A DNA stretch of 64,000 nucleotides from Anabaena minutissima FACHB-250 (GCF_014697125.1 NZ_JACJRG010000012.1:123807-187806), one strand, 5' to 3'; shown: positions 1 through 8,508, counted from the first letter of the stretch. Numbers and translations are program-made. The notes: a model not told the origin generated them from the letters alone.

Positions 1-93
1 GTAGGTGGGGAGAAGCGGCAAGTTCGGGTAGACTTTTTGTATCCCCCTGATTCTACTCCACCGCAGGTTGTGACTGTGAGAACTGAAGGATAA
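1..93 (+). CDS. 3' end of an unidentified gene
   Basis: An open frame enters from the left edge and closes at a TAA at 91-93. It encodes the last 30 residues of a protein ending in PQVVTVRTEG. The piece is too short to assign a family. It is on the same strand as the Uma2 gene that follows. That it is coding is an inference from the clean frame and its position at the edge. Confidence 0.4.
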   Translation, partial: VGGEKRQVRVDFLYPPDSTPPQVVTVRTEG

Positions 94-101
94 TTTTACT
101 C

Positions 102-147
102 ACGCAAAGGCGCATTCGCGGAGCGTCCCGCAGGGAAGGCGCAAAGG
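102..147. repeat. GC-rich dispersed repeat
   Basis: A short GC-rich block in AT-rich surroundings has GCGCAAAGG-type words at both ends and an inner near-palindrome (CGGAGCGTCCCGCAGGGA). Blocks of this style are frequent between genes in Nostoc-type genomes. It lies between the stop of the edge gene and the Uma2 start, and no gene is visible in it. Confidence 0.4.
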
Positions 148-185
148 TTTGTTCTAAGTTACTGTTGAGAAAAAAGGATGGGGTT

Positions 186-746
186 ATGGTTGCAAGTCCT
201 GAGCGAAATTATCTGTCTCCTCAAGAGTATCTGGTATGGGAAGAACGCCAAGTTATTAAATATGAGTATGTCAATGGTGAAGTCTTCGCCATGACTGGGG
301 GTACTCTTGCTCATAATAGTATTGCGCTCAATTTGGCTGCGGCTTTAAAAGGTCATCTACGTGGGGGTAGGTGTCGTGCTTTTATAGCAGATGCAAAGGT
401 TGCTGTATCTGAAAATGGGTCTTTTCACTATCCTGATGTGGTGGTGAGTTGTGATGAACGAGATAAAAAAGCTGTTAAGTTTCTTCAGTATCCTTGTTTA
501 ATTGTGGAAGTTCTATCTCCTAGTACAGCAGCTTATGACCGGGGTGATAAATTTAAGCAATATCGGCAAATTTCAACTTTGCAAGAATATGTTGTTATTG
601 ATGCAGAAAAGGTTGGTTTAGATTGTTTTCGGTTGAATGAAAAAGGTCTTTGGGAATTACATTCTTACGAAGCAGGGGATGAGGTTTATTTTCAGAGTAT
701 TGATTTTTACTTGCCTATATATTTAGTTTATGAGGATGTTTTTTAG
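186..746 (+). CDS. Uma2 family endonuclease-like protein
   Basis: A protein of about 186 residues of the Uma2 (DUF820) family, which has a PD-(D/E)XK nuclease fold and is hugely expanded in cyanobacteria. Family landmarks are visible: LSPQEYLVWEE near the N-terminus, KYEYVNGEVFAMTGGT, HYPDVVV with the catalytic Asp, LIVEVLSPST with the catalytic Glu, and DRGDKFKQYR downstream. The cellular role of the family is largely unknown; some members may belong to mobile elements. An upstream TTG at 165 is in frame, but the ATG at 186 has a well-spaced AAGGA before it (about 175-179), so I prefer 186. It is probably not functionally tied to the Dnd genes that follow. Confidence 0.85.
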   Translation: MVASPERNYLSPQEYLVWEERQVIKYEYVNGEVFAMTGGTLAHNSIALNLAAALKGHLRGGRCRAFIADAKVAVSENGSFHYPDVVVSCDERDKKAVKFLQYPCLIVEVLSPSTAAYDRGDKFKQYRQISTLQEYVVIDAEKVGLDCFRLNEKGLWELHSYEAGDEVYFQSIDFYLPIYLVYEDVF

Positions 747-755
747 GGTTAAGTA

Positions 756-856
756 GGCGATCGCTCTTTCACTTAGTATAAAATAGAGATAATGAGTACC
801 CTGGAATATCTCTACACAGGCGATCGCGCTTTTTCTTGGTATAAAATGATAAAGCT
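756..856. repeat. Imperfect direct repeat around two HIP1 sites
   Basis: Two copies of a roughly 35-base unit lie about 63 bases apart (756-790 and 819-853). Each starts with GGCGATCGC and runs into GTATAAAAT and GATAA. The pair fills the gap between the Uma2 gene and the Dnd-associated gene. TATAAAAT in each copy resembles a -10 region, so a promoter duplication is possible but untested. Confidence 0.45.
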
Positions 857-925
857 AGGCGTATTCCAACCTAGATATCACTTCTACTTTTCGGTTAATA
901 TAGCTACAAAGCGATTATCAATATC

Positions 926-1396
926 ATGGCTGCAAACAGAATCAGGGTTGCGAAGGATAAAGCTGAGTTGGTGAAATCATTACTTACATCAAAAGACACA
1001 ACAGGGCCATTTCAAACTTATGTAGAAGTGATGGTGTTTGCAGCTACTTTGGGCGTTAGATATAAAAAGCGCGTGCCGCTAAGTGAAACTACTAAAAGAG
1101 AACCATCCCCAATTCCTCAAGAAAACTTTACATCATTAGGATATGAGCTAATTATTAAATTATTAGCAATTAATGAGACAAAAGATATAGAAATAATCGC
1201 TTCACGAGAAGATATATATGAAGATAAACGGACTGAAATATTCGAGGAATATGCAAATGGGGGACTAGAAATATTAGAACAAGAGTTACGTGGTGCAGTA
1301 GATTACTCAGAACGCATTCTATTATTCTTAATTTCTCAGAAAGATAGTGATGAAACTATAGTGGAGGAATTTAATTTAAGTAAATTTCTAAATTAA
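926..1396 (+). CDS. DNA phosphorothioation (Dnd)-associated protein 4
   Basis: A 156-residue protein that I assign to the small family known as dnd system-associated protein 4, found next to dnd genes. Supporting stretches are IRVAKDKAELVKSLL at the start, GPFQTYVEVMVFAATLGV, the PIPQENF segment, GYELIIKLLA, and an acidic C-terminal half (EIFEEYANGGLEIL). The family has no established biochemical function; it is thought to belong to the restriction or accessory side of Dnd systems. The ATG at 926 is the first in frame with family-like sequence. The HNH nuclease gene follows after 28 bases on the same strand, so the two are probably co-transcribed. The overlapping frame at 792-974 has no coding character. 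Confidence 0.75.
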   Translation: MAANRIRVAKDKAELVKSLLTSKDTTGPFQTYVEVMVFAATLGVRYKKRVPLSETTKREPSPIPQENFTSLGYELIIKLLAINETKDIEIIASREDIYEDKRTEIFEEYANGGLEILEQELRGAVDYSERILLFLISQKDSDETIVEEFNLSKFLN

Positions 1397-1424
1397 TAGG
1401 CTTGACCAAAAATATCAATATATC

Positions 1425-2360
1425 ATGAAAAATCTAGACTATTATTGTCAGCTTTTTTCTCAGTTAAATGTTAGCAATAGCCGAAAACGTGGTAAAGCTA
1501 AACACAAACCCATTTTGATTTTGTCTGTAATTGATTTAATAGTGCAAGGTCTTATTAAGCATAATAAAATTTCAGTTTCTTTAGAATTGATTCAAACATT
1601 CGATAAATACTGGTTTACAATAGGTTCTCATTCATACAAAGGTGGTTTACACTATCCTTTTTTTCATCTAAAAAATGAAGAATTTTGGCATTTAGGCTTT
1701 AAAGCTGATTTAAATGGAAAAAGACCTAAAACAATTAATAAGCTCAATGAAGCAGTTGAATATGCCTATTTAGATGATGAATTGTTCCTGCTTTTACAAG
1801 ATGATTTGGCACGGCAAGAATTAATTTATGCACTGGTAACAAGTTTTTTTGATGAAAATCGGGATGATATAGAAGAAATTATCAAAATTAATCAAGGTTT
1901 TCAAGATGATGTAAGAGAAGACATAAACCCATCAGAGAATTTTGACAATAATCCAAAATGGACTTTCAAAAAAACGACCATTAGAAATGCTTTTTTCAGA
2001 AAAGCAGTAGTTCATATTTATGATTACAAGTGTGCTTTCTGTGGTTTGAGAGTCACCAAACCATTAAATCAAAATATTGTAGATGGCGCACATATCAAAC
2101 CCTTTGCACAATTTTATGACAGCAGAATTCATAATGGGATTGCTCTTTGCAAAAATCATCATTGGGCATTTGACCGTGGTTGGTTCACTATCGATGATAA
2201 ATATAAAATCCTTATTAGTAATGCTTTAGAAGAAATATCTCCTCATGCTAAACCAATGAAAGATTTTCATGGAGAACAATTACTGTTACCCCATAAAGAA
2301 GAATACTTTCCCTCTCTAGAATCATTACGATGGCATTACCAAAATATATTTCAAGTGTAA
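1425..2360 (+). CDS. HNH endonuclease with probable phosphorothioate (sulfur)-binding domain
   Basis: A 311-residue protein with two parts. Residues about 1-150 resemble the N-terminal sulfur-binding domain of McrA-type enzymes that recognise phosphorothioated DNA; the HKPILILSVIDLI segment at 27-39 is typical. Residues about 185-255 are an HNH nuclease: zinc-type CAFC at 203-206, DGAHI with the catalytic His at 223, NGIALC at 237-242, then NHHWAFDRGWF. Known relatives such as Streptomyces ScoMcrA cleave DNA that carries phosphorothioates. Here the gene sits beside the modification genes, tail to tail with dndB with no bases between the two stops. It may be a Dnd restriction partner rather than a type IV enzyme; the sequence cannot decide. 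Confidence 0.8.
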   Translation: MKNLDYYCQLFSQLNVSNSRKRGKAKHKPILILSVIDLIVQGLIKHNKISVSLELIQTFDKYWFTIGSHSYKGGLHYPFFHLKNEEFWHLGFKADLNGKRPKTINKLNEAVEYAYLDDELFLLLQDDLARQELIYALVTSFFDENRDDIEEIIKINQGFQDDVREDINPSENFDNNPKWTFKKTTIRNAFFRKAVVHIYDYKCAFCGLRVTKPLNQNIVDGAHIKPFAQFYDSRIHNGIALCKNHHWAFDRGWFTIDDKYKILISNALEEISPHAKPMKDFHGEQLLLPHKEEYFPSLESLRWHYQNIFQV

Positions 2361-3959
2361 TTACAATATAGGTGGCAGTCCTACTTCCTTTGGTTCTACA
2401 AACTCACCATCAAAATTAATGGTTTTATTTTCTACAGTTCTCGCATTAGCCAAAGCCTTGCGAAGTTCCGCAACTTCCATTGGTTCTTGAAGTCCACCCA
2501 GAATATAAATCAATAACTTAGCAGCTAAATCTTTTCCAGCCACCTGTACCCGTTTTTTATTTGGGTCATATAAAACCCCATACCAGAGTGACTGGGGATA
2601 CTCCATACCAGAAAAGCCACCTTGCTGGTCAAACTTCCGCAACTTCTTAAAAATGCTAGCTAAGGAAAAACGCTTTTTAAATACTAATAATCCTAAAGCT
2701 TGCGCTATAGCAACTTGCGCTACAGGACGGAAAAGTATATTCGCTTCACCACCACCCTTTTCAAAACTAAACCTTCTTAAAACAGGCGTATCTTCATGTT
2801 CTAAAATTTTCAAACTAGGTAGGCTAGCCAAATTATCAAAAAGTTTTCTGAATTCTTCAATTCCCTGTTCAATTTCCTCATCTTCTGGACGCATGGGAAT
2901 TAAACCCTTCTCGAATGGTTTCCAGTGGGGGAACTTTTGACCCAAGTATCTCTCAGACATATCCTGTAATGCTTGCAACGTCGTTAACACCGTAGCATTC
3001 GCCGCTACTGTTGCACTGTTCCAATTAACGCGAGGGTTACGATTTGGTTTTTGTTCTAAAAGCGGATGAGTAACAGCAATTTTTCGCGCCACAATTGCAA
3101 AACCATCATCTTCATTTAGCTGTGCTAACTGACCTTTAGTTAACGGTGCAGCCATCAAGTTAACATGAACAAAAACTGACCTCACCCTCCGTCTTGCTTC
3201 AGTGCGAGTTTCCCCAGCATTCACCGCACAAATAAATTCAATCCCGATTTTTTCCTTGGGTAAGCTTTGTAAATAAGTAGGGTCTACTTGATATTGCTCT
3301 GTTAAATCTGACACGGTGATAAAACTATCATCAGCCGCTTTATCTTTTTTATATCGCTGGAGTTTGCCGGTTTTGATTAACTCTATTAACCCTTGCACCC
3401 CCATTAGTCGATGTTGACCATCTAGTGCATAAATGGTGACGTTCTCTTCAGAAACACTAAGTAAACCGACCTTACCATCTTTATCGAGAGGGGTGAAATC
3501 AGTTGTAGATTTTTTCGCACGTCCTTCACCGTCCCACTCAGAAGCTTTGGGGTCATCCACCCAAGCCTGATTAATTACCACTAGCACAGGCGGAAATTTA
3601 TGATTTTTTCTAGCCGCCAAATACTGAACTAACGGTGCTTGACGCGACCAGTCAAGGGGACGTTGTTGAATTTCATCGATACTATCTGCGTCAATTTCAA
3701 TATTATCTGTTTCTGGATTGTACTTTTTTTGCAGTAGGGGTAAACCAGAGGCGAAGTGAACCCGACCCCCAAACCATTCTAGAGTTACAGAACCGATATA
3801 AGCCTCAGTTCCGCCCATTTCGGTTTTTTGAACTAATATATGATCTTTTTTATCTAAAAATGTTCCTAAAAGTAAAGATAAGACTTGTTTTTCTTTGTTT
3901 TCGCGTTCTAAATACTCTTGAGCGATATCGGTAGCTAGTTCAGGTGTACTATCTTTCAT
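2361..3959 (-). CDS. dndB: DndB, DNA sulfur modification regulator (DGQHR family)
   Basis: A 532-residue protein with the hallmark DGQHR motif at residues 180-184 in a ParB-like region, preceded by FPPVLVVINQAW and followed by RRRVRSVFVHVNLMAAPLTKGQ. In studied systems DndB is a repressor that binds the dnd promoter region and lowers modification frequency; it has also been linked to ATP hydrolysis and DNA nicking. It is transcribed away from dndC across a 186-base gap that holds two perfect palindromes, as expected for an autorepressor. At 532 residues it is longer than the roughly 350-400 residues usual for proteobacterial DndB. The C-terminal part (LWYGVLYDP, then an acidic tail) is the extra material. 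Confidence 0.9.
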   Translation of the reverse strand: MKDSTPELATDIAQEYLERENKEKQVLSLLLGTFLDKKDHILVQKTEMGGTEAYIGSVTLEWFGGRVHFASGLPLLQKKYNPETDNIEIDADSIDEIQQRPLDWSRQAPLVQYLAARKNHKFPPVLVVINQAWVDDPKASEWDGEGRAKKSTTDFTPLDKDGKVGLLSVSEENVTIYALDGQHRLMGVQGLIELIKTGKLQRYKKDKAADDSFITVSDLTEQYQVDPTYLQSLPKEKIGIEFICAVNAGETRTEARRRVRSVFVHVNLMAAPLTKGQLAQLNEDDGFAIVARKIAVTHPLLEQKPNRNPRVNWNSATVAANATVLTTLQALQDMSERYLGQKFPHWKPFEKGLIPMRPEDEEIEQGIEEFRKLFDNLASLPSLKILEHEDTPVLRRFSFEKGGGEANILFRPVAQVAIAQALGLLVFKKRFSLASIFKKLRKFDQQGGFSGMEYPQSLWYGVLYDPNKKRVQVAGKDLAAKLLIYILGGLQEPMEVAELRKALANARTVENKTINFDGEFVEPKEVGLPPIL

Positions 3960-3964
3960 ATTAA

Positions 3965-4040
3965 TTTTTAAAAACTCATTAAAATAATGTAGCTATATTG
4001 TCCAAAAAATCAGATACTAGTATACTAGTTTTTAAAAACT
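3965..4040. promoter_or_regulatory. Candidate DndB operators between dndB and dndC
   Basis: The divergent gap holds two overlapping perfect 14-base palindromes: ACTAGTATACTAGT at 4016-4029 and AGTTTTTAAAAACT at 4027-4040. The word TTTTTAAAAACT recurs at 3965-3976, directly upstream of the dndB start. Two copies of the same motif flanking a divergent promoter suit a regulator that controls both directions. Assigning them to DndB is inference from gene order and known DndB function. Confidence 0.5.
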
Positions 4041-4069
4041 TTTTACTAACCCACCCACGTGGTTTTTCT

Positions 4070-4098
4070 CTGTGCAGCCGCGAATTTCATTCGCTCGG
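4070..4098 (+). repeat. REP-like sequence upstream of dndC
   Basis: The segment CTGTGCAGCCGCGAATTTC continuing into ATTCGC matches, with few changes, the sequence at 6380-6408. It is also the reverse complement of the REP sequences that flank the transposase gene at 5866. It forms a short stem (GCGAA/TTCGC type). It is a solitary REP about 1.8 kb from its probable partner transposase, in the dndB-dndC control region. Confidence 0.6.
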
Positions 4099-4145
4099 AT
4101 AAAAAAATATGAGATAACGCTCATAATGTCCAGAAGTAGGAATCA

Positions 4146-5804
4146 ATGACTGAAGCACAACAACTAAAAAATAAAGGTCAGCAGACACGTACTGTAGCAG
4201 AGTTAGTGGAGTACATCCAAGCACTGACTACTGAAATTCAAGAATTGTATTGTTTTGATGCAATACCTTGGGTTGTAGGTTATTCGGGAGGAAAAGACAG
4301 CACTGCTACTTTACAGATGGTCTGGAATGCGATATCTGGACTCCCACCGGAAAAGCGAACTAAAAAAATATATGTCATCACTACAGACACATTAGTAGAA
4401 AATCCTATTGTTGCGGCTTGGGTACGTAATTCTCTAGAACAGATGAAATTGGCTGCGAAAGAACAAGGTTTGCCAATTGAACCTCACCTACTACAACCAG
4501 AAATAAAAGAAACTTTCTGGGTAAGTTTGATTGGTAAAGGTTATCCAGCACCGCAAGGAAAATTCCGTTGGTGTACAGACCGCCTTAAAATCCATCCCTC
4601 TAACCGCTTTATCCGTGACGTAGTTAGAGCCAAAGGGGAAGTTATTCTTGTTTTGGGTACGCGTAAGAATGAAAGTGTCAAACGTGCTATCTCAATGGAA
4701 AGACATCAAGCAGGTAGTCTAAGGGATCGTCTCAATTCTGATGTCATTTCGCTTAGTTCCTTAATGTATCATAGTTCTAGCCTACCTAATTCTTTTATTT
4801 ATAGTCCTATTGAAGATTGGCGGACTGATGAAGTTTGGATTTATCTTAATCAATGGCAGAATCCTTGGGGATACAGCAATAAAGATTTATTTGTTATGTA
4901 TCGAGGAGCAACAGCCGATAACGAATGTCCTTTAGTTGTTGATACTTCTACTCCAAGTTGCGGTGATTCTCGTTTTGGTTGCTGGGTTTGTACAATAGTT
5001 AGCCAAGATAAATCAATGGAGGCAATGATACAAAATGATGAAGAAAAAGAATGGATGCAGCCTTTATTGGATATCCGTAATGAATTAGATAATGACAATG
5101 ACCAAGATAGGAGAGATTTTCGCCGTCTCCGAGGGGTTGTTCAACTAGTTGAGCGTAATAAAGACGGAAAAACCTCTGTTGAACCAATTTATGGGCCATA
5201 TACTAAACCTTCGCGCGAATATTGGTTAACACGCTTATTAGAAGCACAAACCCAAATTCGACGCACAGCACCAGAAAATATGCGCGATATTACTCTTATT
5301 TCCCTAGAAGAATTAAGTGAAATTCGGCGTATTTGGTTGGAAGAAAAACATGAATTTGATGATAGTCTACCCCGCATTTATCAAGAAATAACAGGTGAAG
5401 AATTCAAAGACCCTCGTCCTGGGGCTGACCATAAACTACTAGGTAGTGATGAATGGTCTGTGTTAGAAGAAATCTGTACAGATGATGGTATGCACTTGGA
5501 ACTGATGGCGAAACTTTTAGACACAGAACGCCAATTTCGCAAGAAAAGCAAGCGTGTAGGAATCTACGAAAGCTTAGAGAAATGTTTTGATACTAGTTCT
5601 CGTTCCCCAGAAGAAGCCATTAAAAATGCTCATTTAAAACGAGACTTAAGAGAAGCTGTTAGTCAAGGCGACATAGCCACAGTGAAAGAAAAAGTCAAGC
5701 AGTTGACTTTGGGTGATGCTGTGGATGAACCTAAAAATGAACCTGACAAGCCTTTAACTTGGGGAAATATGAAGTTTAAAAATAAACAAGTAAAGGGCGA
5801 TTAG
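4146..5804 (+). CDS. dndC: DndC, phosphorothioation system sulfurtransferase
   Basis: A 552-residue PAPS-reductase/ATP-pyrophosphatase family protein. DndC activates the DNA backbone with ATP and passes sulfur through an iron-sulfur cluster. The PP-loop SGGKDS is at 47-52. A cysteine set fitting the cluster follows: FRWCTDRLKIHP, then CPLVV, PSCGDSRFGCWVC within about 25 residues. The C-terminal third is charged. The protein ends in Lys-Gly-Asp, and those codons and the stop are part of a REP sequence (5793-5804), so the native C-terminus may have been altered by a REP insertion. The gene leads a plus-strand group with dndD and dndE, interrupted by a transposase gene. Confidence 0.93.
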   Translation: MTEAQQLKNKGQQTRTVAELVEYIQALTTEIQELYCFDAIPWVVGYSGGKDSTATLQMVWNAISGLPPEKRTKKIYVITTDTLVENPIVAAWVRNSLEQMKLAAKEQGLPIEPHLLQPEIKETFWVSLIGKGYPAPQGKFRWCTDRLKIHPSNRFIRDVVRAKGEVILVLGTRKNESVKRAISMERHQAGSLRDRLNSDVISLSSLMYHSSSLPNSFIYSPIEDWRTDEVWIYLNQWQNPWGYSNKDLFVMYRGATADNECPLVVDTSTPSCGDSRFGCWVCTIVSQDKSMEAMIQNDEEKEWMQPLLDIRNELDNDNDQDRRDFRRLRGVVQLVERNKDGKTSVEPIYGPYTKPSREYWLTRLLEAQTQIRRTAPENMRDITLISLEELSEIRRIWLEEKHEFDDSLPRIYQEITGEEFKDPRPGADHKLLGSDEWSVLEEICTDDGMHLELMAKLLDTERQFRKKSKRVGIYESLEKCFDTSSRSPEEAIKNAHLKRDLREAVSQGDIATVKEKVKQLTLGDAVDEPKNEPDKPLTWGNMKFKNKQVKGD

Positions 5805-5860
5805 TAAAAGGCGATTAGAAATCGCGGCTACACAGACAAAACCCGCCTTCGCAGGTTTAA
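5793..5860 (-). repeat. REP sequence between dndC and the transposase gene
   Basis: The unit runs AAGGGCGATTAG, then a partial second start (AAAGGCGATTAGAAATCGCG), GGCTACACAGACAAAACCCG and a CCTTCGCAGG stem. The same unit recurs at 6286-6336 directly after the transposase gene. Inverted relatives are at 4070 and 6380. The first bases encode the last residues and stop of dndC. Paired inverted REPs around a tyrosine transposase gene form the classic REPtron layout. Confidence 0.7.
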
Positions 5861-5865
5861 GGGAA

Positions 5866-6297
5866 ATGAGAGCAAATTTTACGCAATTATATCTACATTA
5901 CGTTTGGGCAACTTGGGATAGATTACCTCTAATTACACCAGATATTCAAAAGTTAGTTTATGCAACAATTATTAAAGAATGTGAACAGTTAAAATGTACT
6001 GTAATTGCAGTTGGTGGTATTGAAGACCATGTTCATCTACTAACAGGTTTTCCTGTAACTGTGAGTGTGTCTGAATTAATTAAACAGATTAAAGGTAGTT
6101 CTTCTCATTTTATAACTCACGAAGTCAAGCCAGGCGATTTTTTCAAATGGCAAGGTAGCTATGCTGCTTTTACTGTTAGCTATAATGCAATTGATAGCGT
6201 GGCTAATTATATCAGGAATCAAGCTAATCATCATCAACAAAAATCTCTTATTTCTACTTGGGAATTAAATTTACCGGGCGATTTAAAGGGCGATTAG
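5866..6297 (+). CDS. REP-associated tyrosine transposase (Y1/HUH, IS200-like)
   Basis: A 143-residue single-domain Y1 transposase. The HUH metal motif is HVH at 55-57 (GGIEDHVHLL). The catalytic tyrosine is probably Y115 in NYIRNQANHH. These proteins nick and rejoin single-stranded DNA at REP hairpins. Two REPs lie directly downstream (6286-6336 and 6380-6408), one directly upstream, and one further away at 4070. The last residues (Lys-Gly-Asp) and stop lie inside the downstream REP, exactly as in dndC. The gene is intact and lies between dndC and dndD, which are adjacent in most dnd operons. It may be domesticated or a recent arrival. Confidence 0.88.
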   Translation: MRANFTQLYLHYVWATWDRLPLITPDIQKLVYATIIKECEQLKCTVIAVGGIEDHVHLLTGFPVTVSVSELIKQIKGSSSHFITHEVKPGDFFKWQGSYAAFTVSYNAIDSVANYIRNQANHHQQKSLISTWELNLPGDLKGD

Positions 6298-6336
6298 AAA
6301 TCGCGGCTATACAAACAAAACCCGTCTGCGCGGGTT
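6286..6336 (-). repeat. REP sequence overlapping the transposase stop codon
   Basis: The sequence GGGCGATTAGAAATCGCGGC, continuing through TACAAACAAAACCCG to a GTCTGCGCGGGTT stem, matches the REP at 5793-5860. It begins inside the transposase gene and supplies its TAG stop at 6295-6297. Its self-complementary core is GCGATT/AATCGC. Confidence 0.7.
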
Positions 6337-6358
6337 AAATGTTTTTAATTTCTTAGTA

Positions 6359-6408
6359 GTCCGCGTAGGCGGACTTCGCCTGTGTAGCCGCGAATTCCAT
6401 TCGCCTTG
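6359..6408 (+). repeat. REP sequence upstream of dndD, inverted orientation
   Basis: A hairpin GTCCGC/GCGGAC (6359-6373) leads into TGTGTAGCCGCGAATTCCA and ATTCGCC, almost identical to the solitary REP at 4070-4098 and the reverse complement of the REP at 6286. With that REP it makes a facing pair in the 134 bases between transposase and dndD. Such a pair could fold in RNA and affect dndD expression. Confidence 0.65.
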
Positions 6409-6431
6409 GACTTCTATAACCATAAAGACAA

Positions 6432-8420
6432 ATGATATTTCTAGAACTCGTATTACAAAACTTTGGCCCTTATTCTGGCAGACAAGTAATAAATCTTGAT
6501 ACAAGAAGTGAAGAAAACCACCGTCCAATTATCTTATTAGGTGGGATGAATGGTGGGGGAAAAACTACTCTGATGGATTCTATCCGCCTTGCTTTGTATG
6601 GACAACGCGCTCAATGTTCTACTCGTGGTAACTTGAGTTATAGTGATTTTTTAACTCAATGCGTTAACAATAAAGCAACCCCTGCGGAAAAAACACGCAT
6701 TGAATTACTGTTTGAACACATTGAAGACGATAAACCAGTCAAATATCGTATTGTCAGAACTTGGGAGAAAAACCCAAAAGACGGTAAAGACACACTAGGG
6801 ATTTTAGGTGATGATGACACCTGGCCTGTTGATTCTCTAGTAAATATCTGGGATGACTATATAGAAAATCTTCTACCAATAGGTATTTCCAACTTATTTC
6901 TCTTTGATGGAGAACAAGTTAAAGAACTTGCAGAACAGGAAACACCACCACCAATAGTTATCGAAGCTATTCGCGGACTCTTAGGGTTAGAGTTAGCGGA
7001 TAGATTAGCCGTTGATTTAGAAATTTTAGTAAACCGCAAACGTAAAGAAGTCGCGGAAATTAAAGATTTAGCTAATTTAGAAGAAATTGAAAAACGATTA
7101 ACACAATATCAGGAAGATTATCAACAAATAGAATCAGAATTAGCAAAGCTGAATAATCAAACTGAAGAACTAGAAACTCAACAGCGAGAAGCTTTAGATA
7201 AGTTCATTTCTGAAGGTGGTAAGATAGCCGCCGAACGTAATCAATTAGAACAACAACAGAAAGATAAGTTATCAATAGTAGAAGATATCAGACAGTCAAT
7301 GGGTGAATTAGCTGCTGATGTTTTACCCCTAGCATTAATTCCCAATTTACTAAATCAAGTTCAAGTGCAGGGAACACAAGAATTTCGCTATCAACAGGTA
7401 CAGTTATCTAAAGATGTCTTAATTGAGCGAGATCAACGCTTACTAAATTGGCTGAATCAATTAGATATGAATTCAGAACAGGTTGATAAAATTCAATTCT
7501 TTCTCAAGGAAGATGCAGAGAGTTTATACACAGGTTACGCCAAATCAGAAGCACCTTGGTTATTAGCAGATGAGGAAAGTTTGATCCAACTAGATAATGT
7601 GAGATATCATTTGCAAAATGCTAGAAAAAATGCTCAACAACACTTAACTAAGTTGCAAGGTGTAGAAGAAGAAATTATTACTTTAGAAAGACAAGTACAG
7701 ACAGCCGCAGAACCGGAAGCATATCAAAAACTGCGGGAGACTGTGGAAGACGCACAAAACCAAGTTTCTCAAGCTAAGGCTAAATGTGAAATCACTCGCC
7801 GCAAATTTGCCGAATTAACAGATGTAATTGAACGGACAAAGAAAGAATTAAAGGAATATACAGATAAAAATCTTGATAGTAAAAATAGACAACATATCAT
7901 CACAGCAGCCGCAAAAGTCCAAGAGACATTGAAACTGTTTCGAGAAAAATTAACCCTGAAAAAGCTGAATAAATTAGAGGAGGAAGTGAAGAATTGTTTT
8001 CTCTATCTGCTGCACAAATCTGATTTAGTGCGTAGCATCGCCATTGACACCAAGACTTTTAGTTTGTCTATTTATGATTTTAATGGTAAACCAGTTCCCA
8101 AACATCGCCTGTCAGCAGGGGAAAAACAACTACTAGCGATCGCATTTCTCTGGGGACTAGCTAAAGTTTCTGGCTTACGCTTACCAGTAGCCATTGACAC
8201 ACCCCTCGGTAGACTCGATTCCTCCCACCGCAACAATCTAGTAGAGAGATACTTTCCCTCCGCCAGTCATCAAGTTATTTTGTTATCTACTGATACGGAA
8301 ATCGGTAAAAAAGAAGTCGAAACACTACGTAACAATGAAGCGATCGCCCGTGAATATCTCCTCAAATATGACTCCTCCAACCGCGAAACCACCGTCATAG
8401 AAAATCAATATTTTTGGTAG
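6432..8420 (+). CDS. dndD: DndD, SMC/Rad50-like ATPase of DNA phosphorothioation
   Basis: A 662-residue ABC-type ATPase with a split head and a long coiled coil. Walker A is GGMNGGGKTT at 37-46. The family mark NLFLFDGEQVKELAE follows near 155-170. Heptad-rich coiled coil covers about 195-510. The C-terminal head has LSAGEKQLLAIAFLWGLAK (signature) and LPVAIDTPLGRLDS (Walker B, D-loop), then VILLSTDTEI. DndD is thought to open or alter DNA structure for sulfur insertion. The ATG at 6432 starts the canonical MIFLELVLQNFGPY. It follows the REP pair directly, which separates it from dndC. Confidence 0.93.
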   Translation: MIFLELVLQNFGPYSGRQVINLDTRSEENHRPIILLGGMNGGGKTTLMDSIRLALYGQRAQCSTRGNLSYSDFLTQCVNNKATPAEKTRIELLFEHIEDDKPVKYRIVRTWEKNPKDGKDTLGILGDDDTWPVDSLVNIWDDYIENLLPIGISNLFLFDGEQVKELAEQETPPPIVIEAIRGLLGLELADRLAVDLEILVNRKRKEVAEIKDLANLEEIEKRLTQYQEDYQQIESELAKLNNQTEELETQQREALDKFISEGGKIAAERNQLEQQQKDKLSIVEDIRQSMGELAADVLPLALIPNLLNQVQVQGTQEFRYQQVQLSKDVLIERDQRLLNWLNQLDMNSEQVDKIQFFLKEDAESLYTGYAKSEAPWLLADEESLIQLDNVRYHLQNARKNAQQHLTKLQGVEEEIITLERQVQTAAEPEAYQKLRETVEDAQNQVSQAKAKCEITRRKFAELTDVIERTKKELKEYTDKNLDSKNRQHIITAAAKVQETLKLFREKLTLKKLNKLEEEVKNCFLYLLHKSDLVRSIAIDTKTFSLSIYDFNGKPVPKHRLSAGEKQLLAIAFLWGLAKVSGLRLPVAIDTPLGRLDSSHRNNLVERYFPSASHQVILLSTDTEIGKKEVETLRNNEAIAREYLLKYDSSNRETTVIENQYFW

Positions 8421-8508
8421 TAGATATTGCCTAAAAAATTGAGTCTAGCAATTTACTTAAATCTAGATAGTTACAATATATTTAACTAGCTTGGGAAAAT
8501 CAATATTT

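Noticed and set aside
792..853. tRNA-like or small RNA gene in the 747-925 gap
   Set aside because: No cloverleaf or TTCGA arm could be made out; the structure is explained by two direct repeats.
792..974. 60-residue open frame upstream of the Dnd-associated protein 4 gene
   Set aside because: It overlaps the well-supported gene at 926 and runs through two copies of a repeat; the sequence has no family character.
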